From positions 1 to 23,781 of the forward strand of contig JANPJV010000308.1 of assembly GCA_031425695.1 (NCBI GenBank): a stretch of DNA of 23,781 bases, in the 5' to 3' direction. The DNA is from JANPJV01 sp031425695 (GTDB lineage Bacteria > Pseudomonadota > Gammaproteobacteria > Xanthomonadales > SZUA-5). Shown piece after piece: positions 15,224-22,788 of this stretch. Below the pieces are notes generated by a model. It had not been told where the DNA came from. It saw nothing but the letters and a program-made list of their open reading frames with translations, and did not search any database. Every line of letters starts with the position of its first letter. Positions within the stretch are counted from its first letter, which is position 1. The translations under genes and the position numbers were made by a program.

Positions 15224-15255
15224 GTAGGTCATCTTGATCGCACAGCGATCGTGAC
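15224..15255. repeat. Decayed single GTAG REP unit
   Basis: GTAGGTCATCTTG (15224-15236) differs from the subfamily A head by one base. It runs into the hairpin GATCGC-ACA-GCGATC (15236-15250) and then GTGAC. No inverted partner is seen. On the minus strand the unit abuts the AGGAG Shine-Dalgarno of the DUF4920 gene. Confidence 0.6.
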
Positions 15256-15264
15256 AGCTTTCTA

Positions 15265-16161
15265 TCAAGGTTCAAGCACCAGCGCTTCAACACGCACCAG
15301 CTCGTCGCAGCTGGAATAGCGGCCATTGGCATCGCGTGCAACTGCGGAAAGGCTGCACTCGGGGTCGTGGGTATAGAAAAGGCGGACGCCGCGGGCGAAT
15401 TTGTCGTCGAGGAAATGGCGCTTCTCGTCGATCAGCATTTCCGGATAGCGGTCGTAGCCCATGGTGATCGGCAAATGCACCCAGGCGCGGCCTGGGATCA
15501 GGTCGGCACAGAAGACGATCCCGCCGACTTCAGCGAGCATCAGGCCAGGCGTGTGCCCGTGCGATTCGTAGAATCCGACGGCACGACCGAGCGTGCGCGA
15601 AAACCCCGGCGTCGCCCCTGGCGTCACCAGCGAGTTCTGCACCCCGAGCTCGACCAGTTCGACCCGACCGCTCTCCGCCAGCAGCGTGTTGAGCTCCGGG
15701 ATGAAGGAGGCGCGGTCGCGCGGATGCGGATCGAGCGCACGCTGCCAGTGGTCGTGCCCAATAAGGAAGCTCGCATTCAGGAACAGCAGTTGCGCAGCTA
15801 CACCTGGCTGATACGGTGCGAGCAGGCCCCCGGCATGGTCGAAGTGCAGATGCGAAAGAACGACGACGTCGATGTCGGTGTGGGCCAGGCCAATTGCGGC
15901 GAGCGACTCGAGCAGTTTGTGGCCATCCTCGAGCACGCCGAAGCGCTGCTTCATTTTCGGCTCGAAAAAGGCGCCGATGCCGGTTTCGAACAAGACCTTT
16001 CGGCCGTCGTCGAGCTCGACCAGCAGGGCGCGGCACGCGAGCGGCACGCGATGCTCAGCATCCGGTGTCAGCCACTTCTGCCAGACCGCGCGCGGCGCAT
16101 TGCCGAACATCGCGCCGCCGTCGAGGCGCTGGGTATTGCCTTCGAGTGACCAGGCCCTCAT
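15265..16161 (-). CDS. MBL-fold metallo-hydrolase
   Basis: The 298-residue protein has the metallo-beta-lactamase signature SHLHFDHAGG (H104, H106, D108, H109), a later HGHTPG histidine (H203) and FCADLIPG aspartate (D220), consistent with a complete two-metal site. The N-terminal DGGAMFG segment is common in MBL hydrolases related to quorum-quenching lactonases, but the substrate cannot be assigned. There is no signal peptide. The ATG at 16161 is kept because DGGAMFG lies just inside it; there is no Shine-Dalgarno. A promoter-like pair lies immediately upstream, suggesting a leaderless mRNA. Confidence 0.88.
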   Translation of the reverse strand: MRAWSLEGNTQRLDGGAMFGNAPRAVWQKWLTPDAEHRVPLACRALLVELDDGRKVLFETGIGAFFEPKMKQRFGVLEDGHKLLESLAAIGLAHTDIDVVVLSHLHFDHAGGLLAPYQPGVAAQLLFLNASFLIGHDHWQRALDPHPRDRASFIPELNTLLAESGRVELVELGVQNSLVTPGATPGFSRTLGRAVGFYESHGHTPGLMLAEVGGIVFCADLIPGRAWVHLPITMGYDRYPEMLIDEKRHFLDDKFARGVRLFYTHDPECSLSAVARDANGRYSSCDELVRVEALVLEP

Positions 16162-16165
16162 TCGG

Positions 16166-16193
16166 ATTCTAAAAATCGTAGTGAGCAGGTCGA
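16166..16193 (-). promoter_or_regulatory. Promoter candidate placing the MBL gene transcript near its start codon
   Basis: On the minus strand TCGACC (16188-16193) and TAGAAT (16166-16171) are separated by 16 nt and match four of six and five of six consensus positions. The -10 box ends 4 nt before the ATG at 16161, so transcription would begin at or beside the start codon. The rest of the gap up to 16312 shows nothing else I can support. Confidence 0.5.
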
Positions 16194-16312
16194 GAGCAGG
16201 CCGCACCGCGCGCAGGAAGCGGAGTGAACACGCAGTTCATGAGCATGCGCTCCGCGGATGGAGCGTTTCCGAGCACGGAGCAACGCAGCTATCGGCCTGC
16301 GCAGTAGGTTTT

Positions 16313-18025
16313 TCACTGGTAGATCGCTTGCGTCTTGCGGCTGGTGCCGCCACCGACGTCTTTCCAGCGCGGATCGGATGCGGCTTCGACGGTGTTGGCA
16401 ACTTTGTCCCAGAGTACGATCTGCATATTGCCCCAGGGTTCGGTCGTTGGGACCACGGTGAACCCGCGCGCCTTCATCGCGTCGAGCTCGGCCGCATCGA
16501 GCGCGCCGGGCTCGATCTGGACGATGTCCGGCAGATACTGATGGTGCATGCGTGGGGCAGCGACGGCCTGTGCGGCCGATGCGCCTTCGAGCAGCGAAGA
16601 GAGGCCCTGGAACACCATGGTGATGATGCGGCTGCCGCCGGGACTGCCGAGCGCGGCAACACGTTTTTCGCCGAGCAGGATGGTCGGCGTCATCGATGAC
16701 AACGGGCGCTTGCCGGGTTCGATCGCATTGGCATCCTCGCCGATCAGGCCGTAGGCATTCGGCACGCCCGGCTTGGTGGAAAAATCGTCCATCTCATTGT
16801 TGAGCATGAAGCCGGTGTCGGCGACCGCGAAGGCGGAGCCGAACGGCAGGTTCACGCTTTGCGTGACCGCCACGACATTGCCTTCAGCATCGATGATCGA
16901 AAAGTGCGAGGTATCGGTGCCACCTGGCTTCGCATCGATACCGGGCAATGCCGCGCTCGGCGTGGCGCGATCGAGGCGGATCGAGGCCCGCAGCCCGGCC
17001 GCGTAGAACGGATGTGTGAGCATTTCGAGCGGCATCACGACGAAATCCGGATCGCCGAGATAAATGGCACGGTCGCGATACACCCGGCGCATGGCCTCGA
17101 CCTCCACATGCCGGCGCTGGACGCGGTCGAAGGTCGTGAGCGGAAATGCCTCAAGGATATTCAGCAGTGCGACCAGGGCGACGCCGCCGGATGACGAGGG
17201 CGGCGCGGTCAGGATCTGCTGGCCGCGATAGCGAAAACGCAGGGGTTCGCGTTCGACGGCGCGATAGGCGGCCAAGTCCTCTGCAGTCCAGATGCCGCCC
17301 GCGGCACGAACTCCAGCCACCAGTCGCGTTGCCACTTGGCCACGGTAAAATCCGTCATGGCCCTCGCGTGCCAGCGTTTTCAGCACACCTGCGATGGCCG
17401 GATTGCGCATGCGTGTACCAACCGCCGGCGGTTTGTTCTCGGGCATGAACAGCGCCGAGGCAACCTTCGACTGGGCGAGTTGCTCGCGTCGCGCATCAAG
17501 CATGGTCTCGTTCTTGCGCGACCACAGATAGCCTTTCTCGGCGAGCTTGATGGCCGGTGCCAGCGTTTCGGCGAGCTTGAGCTTGCCGTAGGTTTTCGAC
17601 ACATGCACAAGACCCGCGGGCAGCCCGGGGATCGCCGCCGCGAGTGCGCCATTGACGCTGCGCGCGCGCACCGCCACGCCGTTGGCATCAAGATACATAT
17701 CGCGCGAAGCGGCGAGCGGGGCACGCTCACGGGCGTCGACGAACACGCTCATGCCGTCGCTCGCGCGATAGAGGAGGAAGAAGCCACCACCGCCAAGCCC
17801 GGAGCTTTCCGGCTCGACCACGCTCAACGCCGCCGAGACCGCGACGGCCGCATCGAACGCGTTGCCGCCGCGATCGAGGACCGCGAAGCCGGCCGCAGTT
17901 GCTTGGCGGTTGGCGCTCGCGATGGCGGCGCCCGGGGGCGTGTCCGCCGCAGGAGCGCTGCCGGCCAGCAGGCACAGGAAAATTGCGGATACGCGCACGC
18001 GCGCGCCGATTCCACCAACACTCAT
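16313..18025 (-). CDS. ggt: Gamma-glutamyltransferase
   Basis: Ggt hydrolyses or transfers the gamma-glutamyl group of glutathione and related compounds in the periplasm. The 570-residue precursor has a signal peptide (about residues 11-27). It then shows the family blocks: SGLGGGGFFLLY, DARERAP, the autoprocessing site before the nucleophile T372 in GGTDTSHFSI, LNNEMDDFS, PLSSMTPTI and GSPGGSRI. The small subunit would therefore begin at T372. The ATG (18023-18025) overlaps the ferredoxin stop in an ATGA arrangement and is preceded by GAGGAA inside the ferredoxin gene, so the two are translationally coupled. Upstream in-frame residues read as out-of-frame ferredoxin sequence and are excluded. 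Confidence 0.96.
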   Translation of the reverse strand: MSVGGIGARVRVSAIFLCLLAGSAPAADTPPGAAIASANRQATAAGFAVLDRGGNAFDAAVAVSAALSVVEPESSGLGGGGFFLLYRASDGMSVFVDARERAPLAASRDMYLDANGVAVRARSVNGALAAAIPGLPAGLVHVSKTYGKLKLAETLAPAIKLAEKGYLWSRKNETMLDARREQLAQSKVASALFMPENKPPAVGTRMRNPAIAGVLKTLAREGHDGFYRGQVATRLVAGVRAAGGIWTAEDLAAYRAVEREPLRFRYRGQQILTAPPSSSGGVALVALLNILEAFPLTTFDRVQRRHVEVEAMRRVYRDRAIYLGDPDFVVMPLEMLTHPFYAAGLRASIRLDRATPSAALPGIDAKPGGTDTSHFSIIDAEGNVVAVTQSVNLPFGSAFAVADTGFMLNNEMDDFSTKPGVPNAYGLIGEDANAIEPGKRPLSSMTPTILLGEKRVAALGSPGGSRIITMVFQGLSSLLEGASAAQAVAAPRMHHQYLPDIVQIEPGALDAAELDAMKARGFTVVPTTEPWGNMQIVLWDKVANTVEAASDPRWKDVGGGTSRKTQAIYQ

Positions 18026-18279
18026 GCGGGTTCCTCGAGTTGCAGCGCCTGCGCCTTGGCCAGCAATTCTTCCCGAGTCTCGATGTGCGCGGCGTCGACA
18101 AAAATGCACTCGACCGGGCAAACCACTTCGCATTGCGGCTCGTCAAAGTGACCGACGCACTCGGTACAACGCGCCGGATCGATCGCGTACACCACCGGCC
18201 CCTGGTAGATCGCGCGATTCGGGCAGGCCGGCTCGCACACATCACAGTTGATGCACTGGTCGGTGATCAGCAGCGCCAT
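18022..18279 (-). CDS. yfhL: YfhL-family 2[4Fe-4S] ferredoxin
   Basis: The 85-residue protein has two cluster motifs: CINCDVCEPACP (C9, C12, C15, C19) and CTECVGHFDEPQCEVVCP (C38, C41, C50, C54). The eight residues between C41 and C50 are the insertion typical of Alvin/YfhL-type ferredoxins, which have low and well-separated redox potentials. The electron partner is not known from context. The ATG at 18279 places C9 correctly; an upstream in-frame start would translate part of the CCCTCTCC repeat and is rejected. The stop overlaps the ggt start by 4 nt. Confidence 0.95.
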   Translation of the reverse strand: MALLITDQCINCDVCEPACPNRAIYQGPVVYAIDPARCTECVGHFDEPQCEVVCPVECIFVDAAHIETREELLAKAQALQLEEPA

Positions 18280-18310
18280 TGGGGCTCGAGGAGATGGGGT
18301 GGTTGTGACG

Positions 18311-18398
18311 CTCCCCTCTCCCGCGAGCAGGAGAGGGTTGGGGGAGAGGGACAAGCAGCCCCTTCCCTCGATACCTCTCCCGCGTTGCGGGAGAGGGG
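18311..18398. repeat. CCCTCTCC-type hairpin repeat pair (family E)
   Basis: The left hairpin is CCCTCTCC (18314-18321) with GGAGAGGG (18330-18337). The right hairpin is CCTCTCCCGC-GTT-GCGGGAGAGG (18374-18396). The pyrimidine/purine strand asymmetry resembles intergenic repeats common in Xanthomonadales chromosomes (recalled, not searched). The element fills the gap between the lipoprotein stop and the ferredoxin start. Confidence 0.75.
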
Positions 18399-18404
18399 AA
18401 AAGC

Positions 18405-18881
18405 TTACTTCAGCTCATGAAACACGAACTCGGGTCCCCACGGCGTGACTGCCGCGCGGATGCGCTCGAGCTCGGCCGAGTTGCCGATGTAGAGCACTTT
18501 CGAGCCCTTGAGCTTGTCGGCTTGCGGCTCTGCGAAAGACTGCTCGGCGACGCTCGCGATCAGAGCTGAATCGGGTGAAACCAGGACCAGCAGGGTGCCT
18601 TCGAGAACGCCACGGGCGAGAAAATTACGCGTGCTCTCGACCTGCCGCGCGGTTTTGTCCGCGTCCTGGTTGGCTTCCGCGAAAATCGTGTAGGCGCGGC
18701 TGTTCTTGTCCGTGGGCAGGTAGGTCTTGATCAGCACCGTGAGGTACTTTTTCCAGCCCGCAGTATCGGACGCGCTGGTCGGCGCGACGATCTCAGGCGC
18801 TTTCGGCACTTCCTTCTCGCAGGCGCCGAGCAGGAACAGGGAAAAACACAAGGCAACGGACGCAAGCAGGCGACGGCTCAT
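18405..18881 (-). CDS. Putative lipoprotein, function unknown
   Basis: The 158-residue protein has a lipoprotein signal peptide with lipobox LLGAC and lipidated cysteine C21. The following residues EKEVPKAPE do not include Asp at +2, so outer-membrane sorting is plausible. The mature part contains a mixed alpha/beta region with a hydrophobic LLVLVSPDSALIASVAEQ segment and ends in a VLYIGNSAELERIRAAV stretch. I do not recognise the family. The ATG at 18881 has AGGAG at 8 nt. It lies between coaD and the ferredoxin on the same strand. Confidence 0.8.
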   Translation of the reverse strand: MSRRLLASVALCFSLFLLGACEKEVPKAPEIVAPTSASDTAGWKKYLTVLIKTYLPTDKNSRAYTIFAEANQDADKTARQVESTRNFLARGVLEGTLLVLVSPDSALIASVAEQSFAEPQADKLKGSKVLYIGNSAELERIRAAVTPWGPEFVFHELK

Positions 18882-18971
18882 GGTGACAGCTCCTGGCGGG
18901 GCTTAACGGGAATTAATGGGCAATGCTAGCAGCCTGCGCTTTCACGGAGGCTAAACAATTTAAGACCGGCC

Positions 18972-19472
18972 TCAGCCCGGCCGCAACCGGCGCTGCACCG
19001 CCGGCGGCACGAAGCTCGACACATCCCCGCCGAGGCGCGCGACTTCGCGGACGAGCGAGCTCGAGATGAAGCTGAACTGCTCGGCCGGCGTGAGGAACAT
19101 GGTCTCCGCCCCGGGAATCAGGTGTCGATTCATGCTCGCAAGCTGGAACTCGTACTCGAAATCCGAGACCGCGCGGAGGCCGCGCAGGATCACGCTGGCG
19201 TTGATCTCGGTCACGAAATGCGCGAGGAGGCTGCGGAATCCACGCACCTCGATGTTGGGAATATCCGCCAGCGCCTCGCGCGCCATGTCGATGCGATCCT
19301 GCAGCGCGAAATTCGGATTCTTGACGGGTGATTCCGCAATGCCAATCACCAGGCGATCGAACAGTGGCGCGGCGCGATGGGCCAAGTCGACATGACCATT
19401 GGTCATTGGATCGAAGGTGCCGGGATAGACGGCGATGCGCGGCGCAGCAGGCACCGGGGAGTTCGCGCTCAC
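18972..19472 (-). CDS. coaD: Phosphopantetheine adenylyltransferase
   Basis: CoaD catalyses the penultimate step of coenzyme A synthesis, joining 4'-phosphopantetheine and AMP from ATP. The 166-residue protein has the nucleotidyltransferase motif YPGTFDPMTNGH (16-27), the ILRGLRAVSDFEYEFQLA substrate-binding block and the C-terminal FISSSLVREVA motif. The start is a GTG at 19470-19472 that overlaps the rsmD TGA (GTGA), indicating translational coupling; no other in-frame start precedes the catalytic motif. Confidence 0.96.
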   Translation of the reverse strand: MSANSPVPAAPRIAVYPGTFDPMTNGHVDLAHRAAPLFDRLVIGIAESPVKNPNFALQDRIDMAREALADIPNIEVRGFRSLLAHFVTEINASVILRGLRAVSDFEYEFQLASMNRHLIPGAETMFLTPAEQFSFISSSLVREVARLGGDVSSFVPPAVQRRLRPG

Positions 19473-20134
19473 GGGACTGGCTCGGCTGCAGGTGCGGGAT
19501 CTTCAAGGCTAGCGGTGTCGAGCTCCAAGAGATAGAACTCGATGCGTCCCGCAGACGCGTGGCGGTGCACTTTCCAGTTGCTGCCGAAGGGTGCCGCGAC
19601 TTCGCGCGGGTGCTCCAGATACACGTACGCGCCGGGTGCCAGCCAGGGCGGCAGCCGGAACAGCAGTCGTGCCCACAGGTCGGCGTCGTATGGCGGGTCG
19701 ACGAACACCACATCGAAGCGCGAGCTTGGCGGTTCGTTGAGCAGCATTTCGGCACGGCGTGCGCTGACGAAGAGCCGCTCGGCCACTTTCAGGCGCGTTC
19801 CTTCGCTCACGATCTGGCGGGCGAGATGCGCATCCGACTCGTTGCATTGGGCAAAGGCGGCGCCGCGCGAGAGCGCTTCGAGACCGAGTACGCCGGTACC
19901 GGCGCAAAGATCGAGCACGCGCGCGCCCTCGATTACTGGCGCCAGCCAGTTGAACAAGGTTTCGCGGATGCGGTCGGGCGTCGGGCGCAGGTTCGGGCGG
20001 TCGAGAATCTTGATTTTCGAGCGCTTGAGATTGCCGCCGATGATGCGCACCTCGCCGATTGCCCGTGGTGCGGGCGCTTCGACTGGTTTTGCCTTGCCGG
20101 CGGGTTCCTTGGAGTTTCGACGTGGAGCGCGCAT
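19469..20134 (-). CDS. rsmD: 16S rRNA (guanine(966)-N(2))-methyltransferase RsmD
   Basis: The 221-residue SAM-dependent enzyme carries the RsmD blocks RIIGGNLKRSKI, LRPTPDRIRETLFNWL, SAM motif I VLDLCAGTGVLGLEALSRG (73-91) and catalytic DPPY (146-149). It methylates G966 of 16S rRNA in the small-subunit precursor. Residues 1-25 are a basic, proline-rich extension. The C-terminal tail is also extended (EDPAPAAEPVP). The ATG at 20134 has AGGG at 8 nt. It is divergent from ftsY, an arrangement also seen in many gammaproteobacteria, and coupled to coaD. Confidence 0.96.
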   Translation of the reverse strand: MRAPRRNSKEPAGKAKPVEAPAPRAIGEVRIIGGNLKRSKIKILDRPNLRPTPDRIRETLFNWLAPVIEGARVLDLCAGTGVLGLEALSRGAAFAQCNESDAHLARQIVSEGTRLKVAERLFVSARRAEMLLNEPPSSRFDVVFVDPPYDADLWARLLFRLPPWLAPGAYVYLEHPREVAAPFGSNWKVHRHASAGRIEFYLLELDTASLEDPAPAAEPVP

Positions 20135-20184
20135 GCACAGGCCCTAGAATCAGAGGATTCGCATTCTCGACATCCCACCACGAT
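20135..20184. promoter_or_regulatory. Compact bidirectional promoter region between rsmD and ftsY
   Basis: Only 50 bases separate the two divergent start codons. TAGAAT (20145-20150) is a good plus-strand -10 box 34 nt before the ftsY ATG, though the -35 is poor. It overlaps a small dyad, GAATC-AGA-GGATTC, with a further ATTCT. Control of both genes must share this space. Confidence 0.4.
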
Positions 20185-21614
20185 ATGTCCAAATGGTTTC
20201 GTCCCAAGTCGGATACGGATGCGCCGGCTCCGACGCCGGAAAGCGCTTCCACGCCTGATGCCCCGGTTGCCGACCGCCCGAAGAGCTTCCGCGAGCGCTT
20301 CGTAGCGGTGATGACCGAGCCGATCCATTTCGGCCCGCGCCCGCAGGCGCCGGTACCGCCGCCGGTGGTCGAGATCCCGACGCCGGTCGATCCCATCCCG
20401 GCCGAGCCGGTGGTGGTGGAAGCGCCGCCGGCTGTACCGATCATCCTGCCAGCGCCCATCGAGCTTCGAGTCCCGAGTCCCGAGTCCCGGCTGAATCAGT
20501 CCCGGCGGAAATCAACACGGAAGAGGCATCGACCAGCGAGCGCGCTCTCAGTTTCCGCGAGCGCCTGGTCGCCGTGCTCACCGAGCCGATCACGTTTGGT
20601 GGCAAGCCGGCCGAAATACCGGTCGAGGTGGAGAGTGTTCCGGCAACGACTGCCGAGCGGCCGGGCCTCGTCGACGGCGAAGCTCCGCGCAGCCTGCGCG
20701 AGCGCCTGGCAGCAAGCGCACGCGCGTTGACCTCCAGCGTCGGCACGCTGTTCAAGCGCAACCCCAAGCTCGACGAGGATCTGCTCGAAGAGCTCGAGAC
20801 GGCGCTGATCCAGTCGGACTTCGGCGTTCTCGCGAGTACCGAGCTGGTCGAGGAAATGCGTGTGCGCATGCGTCGGCGCGAGTTTGCCGACGCTCAAGGG
20901 CTGCTGCGCTTCATGCGCAAGCAATTGCGGCTGCTGCTCGAGCCGTACGCGAAGCCGCTGCATATCCCCGCCGCGCCGAAACCCTTCGTGATCCTGACGG
21001 TGGGCGTCAATGGCGCCGGCAAAACCACCACCATCGGGAAGCTCGCGCAGCGCTACAAGCTCGCCGGACACCAAGTGATGCTTGCTGCGGGCGACACCTT
21101 CCGTGCCGCCGCAGTCGAGCAGCTCAAGATGTGGGGCGAGCGCAACGAGGTGCCGGTGATCTCGCAGGGCAGCGGCGCGGATTCCGCGTCCGTGATCTTC
21201 GATGCGCTGCAAGCGGCCACCGCGCGCAATGTCGACGTGCTGATCGCCGACACCGCCGGGCGCCTGCACACGCAAACCAACCTGATGGCCGAGCTCGCCA
21301 AGGTCAAGCGCGTATTGGCCAAGCTCGATCCGACCGCGCCGCACGAAACCTTGCTCGTGATTGACGGCGGCACCGGCCAGAACGCGCTCTCCCAGGCACG
21401 CCAGTTCCACCAGGCCGTGGGCCTGACCGGCATCGTTGTCACCAAGCTCGACGGCACCGCCAAGGGCGGTACGCTGTTCGCGCTGTGCAAGGAGCTCAAG
21501 CTGCCGATCCGTTTCATTGGCGTCGGCGAAAAACGCGAAGACCTGCGCGAATTCGACCCGCTCGATTTCGTCGACGCATTGCTCCCGGACGAGGTGGTCG
21601 AGGCGCGGGAGTGA
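20185..21614 (+). CDS. ftsY: Signal recognition particle receptor FtsY, with an apparent frameshift
   Basis: FtsY is the SRP receptor GTPase for co-translational membrane targeting. The ATG at 20185 begins MSKWFRPKSDTD and an acidic, proline-rich A domain. That frame runs to a stop at 20730, but sense sequence switches frame between 20334 and 20550. From there the second frame runs to 21614 and encodes a complete NG domain: GVNGAGKTT (G1), DTFRAAAVEQL, DTAGR, TKLDGTAKGG and GVGEKREDLREFD. The switch region contains GAGTCCC repeated three times (20468-20488); one more copy gives a continuous reading frame. A shorter product from the GTG at 20574 would still contain the whole NG domain. The A domain holds two near-identical amphipathic segments (SFRERFVAVMTEP and SFRERLVAVLTEP). 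Confidence 0.9.
20468..20488. repeat. Heptamer tandem repeat (GAGTCCC)3 inside ftsY
   Basis: Three perfect, contiguous copies of GAGTCCC occupy 20468-20474, 20475-20481 and 20482-20488. Seven is 1 modulo 3, so each gain or loss shifts the frame. Four copies (or one) would fuse the two ftsY frames without a stop. Confidence 0.95.
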
Positions 21615-21640
21615 GGGTCGGGGTGCGTGGTGGTCCGTAC

Positions 21641-21726
21641 GTAGGTCATGTTGCCCGCGCAAGCGGGCTACTTGACGTGTCGCTGGCCCCCGTCAAGTAG
21701 CTCGCTGCGCGAGCAACATGACCTAC
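21641..21726. repeat. GTAG-type inverted REP pair (REPIN), subfamily A
   Basis: The outer arms GTAGGTCATGTTG (21641-21653) and CAACATGACCTAC (21714-21726) and inner arms CTACTTGACG (21668-21677) and CGTCAAGTAG (21691-21700) pair perfectly. Side hairpins are CCCGC-GCAA-GCGGG (21654-21667) and CTCGC-TGC-GCGAG (21701-21713). The element lies between ftsY and mutY and ends 11 nt before the mutY ATG. Confidence 0.9.
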
Positions 21727-21737
21727 CAAGGCGCTTC

Positions 21738-22775
21738 ATGACCCCCGCTTTCGCCCCCCGCCTGCTCGCCTGGTTCGATCTCCACGGCCGCCATGAATTG
21801 CCCTGGCAGCACCCGCGTGAGCCGTATCGGGTGTGGGTGTCGGAAATCATGTTGCAGCAGACGCAGGTTCGCACCGTCATCGGCTATTTCGAGCGTTTCA
21901 TCGAGCGCTTCCCGGATCTCCCGAGCCTGGCGGCGGCGCCGCTCGACGACGTGCTCGCGGCGTGGTCGGGGCTGGGCTACTACGCTCGCGCTCGCAATCT
22001 GCAGCGCGCCGCGCAGCACTGTGTGGATGCACACCAGGGGCGTCTGCCCGACGACTTCGACGCGCTGGCGCTGCTGCCTGGCATCGGGCGCTCGACCGCG
22101 GGTGCGATCCTTGCGCAGGCGCATGGGCAACGCCACGCGATCCTCGATGGCAACGTGCGTCGGGTGCTCGCGCGACATCGGCGGATTGCCGGTGATCCGG
22201 CCACCCCGGCCGTGCAATCACGCCTGTGGGCGGCCGCGACAGGCGTGCTGCCGGACACACGCCTGGCCGACTACACGCAGGCCTTGATGGATCTCGGCGC
22301 TGGCATCTGTACGCGCGCGAATCCGGCGTGCCTGATCTGCCCGGTGGCGGACGACTGCGAGGCGCGCATCCATGGCGAGCAGGCCCTGCTGCCGACGCCA
22401 CGCACGCGGCGTGCGCGGCCGCTGCGCCAGTGCACGCAACTGCTGCTGACCCAGGCGCACGGACGCCTGCTGCTGCAACGGCGCGCGCCGGTTGGTATCT
22501 GGGCCGGGCTATGGTCCTTCATCGAATCGAATGATGTCGAAGGTGCGCGGTCCAGCCTGCGCGAGCTTGGGCTTACGGCGGATGCGCTCGAGCTGCACTC
22601 GCAGCTTCGGCATGAGTTCACCCATTATTCGCTGGATATCGAAGTGCGCCACGCAGCTGTCACCGAGCCGGCTGCCGTCACTGACGGCGATACCCGTTGG
22701 TTCACGCGCACCGAGGCACTGGCGCTCGGACTGCCGCAGCCGGTGCGGCGCATCATTGAAGCCTTGCCGTCCTGA
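21738..22775 (+). CDS. mutY: Adenine DNA glycosylase MutY
   Basis: MutY removes adenine mispaired with 8-oxoguanine. The 345-residue protein has catalytic E36 in SEIMLQQTQV, the helix-hairpin-helix LPGIGRSTAGAIL, catalytic D137 in ILDGNVRRVLAR, and the [4Fe-4S] loop CX6CX2CX5C (C191, C198, C201, C207). A NUDIX-like C-terminal domain for 8-oxoG recognition follows. I start it at the ATG at 21738 (AAGG about 6 nt upstream). A longer in-frame reading from 21648 begins inside the REPIN and is rejected. The gene is followed by yggX after 13 nt, a common pairing. Confidence 0.97.
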   Translation: MTPAFAPRLLAWFDLHGRHELPWQHPREPYRVWVSEIMLQQTQVRTVIGYFERFIERFPDLPSLAAAPLDDVLAAWSGLGYYARARNLQRAAQHCVDAHQGRLPDDFDALALLPGIGRSTAGAILAQAHGQRHAILDGNVRRVLARHRRIAGDPATPAVQSRLWAAATGVLPDTRLADYTQALMDLGAGICTRANPACLICPVADDCEARIHGEQALLPTPRTRRARPLRQCTQLLLTQAHGRLLLQRRAPVGIWAGLWSFIESNDVEGARSSLRELGLTADALELHSQLRHEFTHYSLDIEVRHAAVTEPAAVTDGDTRWFTRTEALALGLPQPVRRIIEALPS

Positions 22776-22788
22776 TTTGGAGAGTGCC

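Noticed and set aside
20468..20488. Programmed ribosomal frameshift site in ftsY
   Set aside because: No X_XXY_YYZ slippery heptanucleotide or downstream stimulatory structure is evident; repeat-length change explains the frame switch more simply.
21648..21737. N-terminal extension of MutY starting inside the REPIN
   Set aside because: The extra 30 residues are encoded by repeat DNA and are not part of the family; the ATG at 21738 gives a standard N-terminus.
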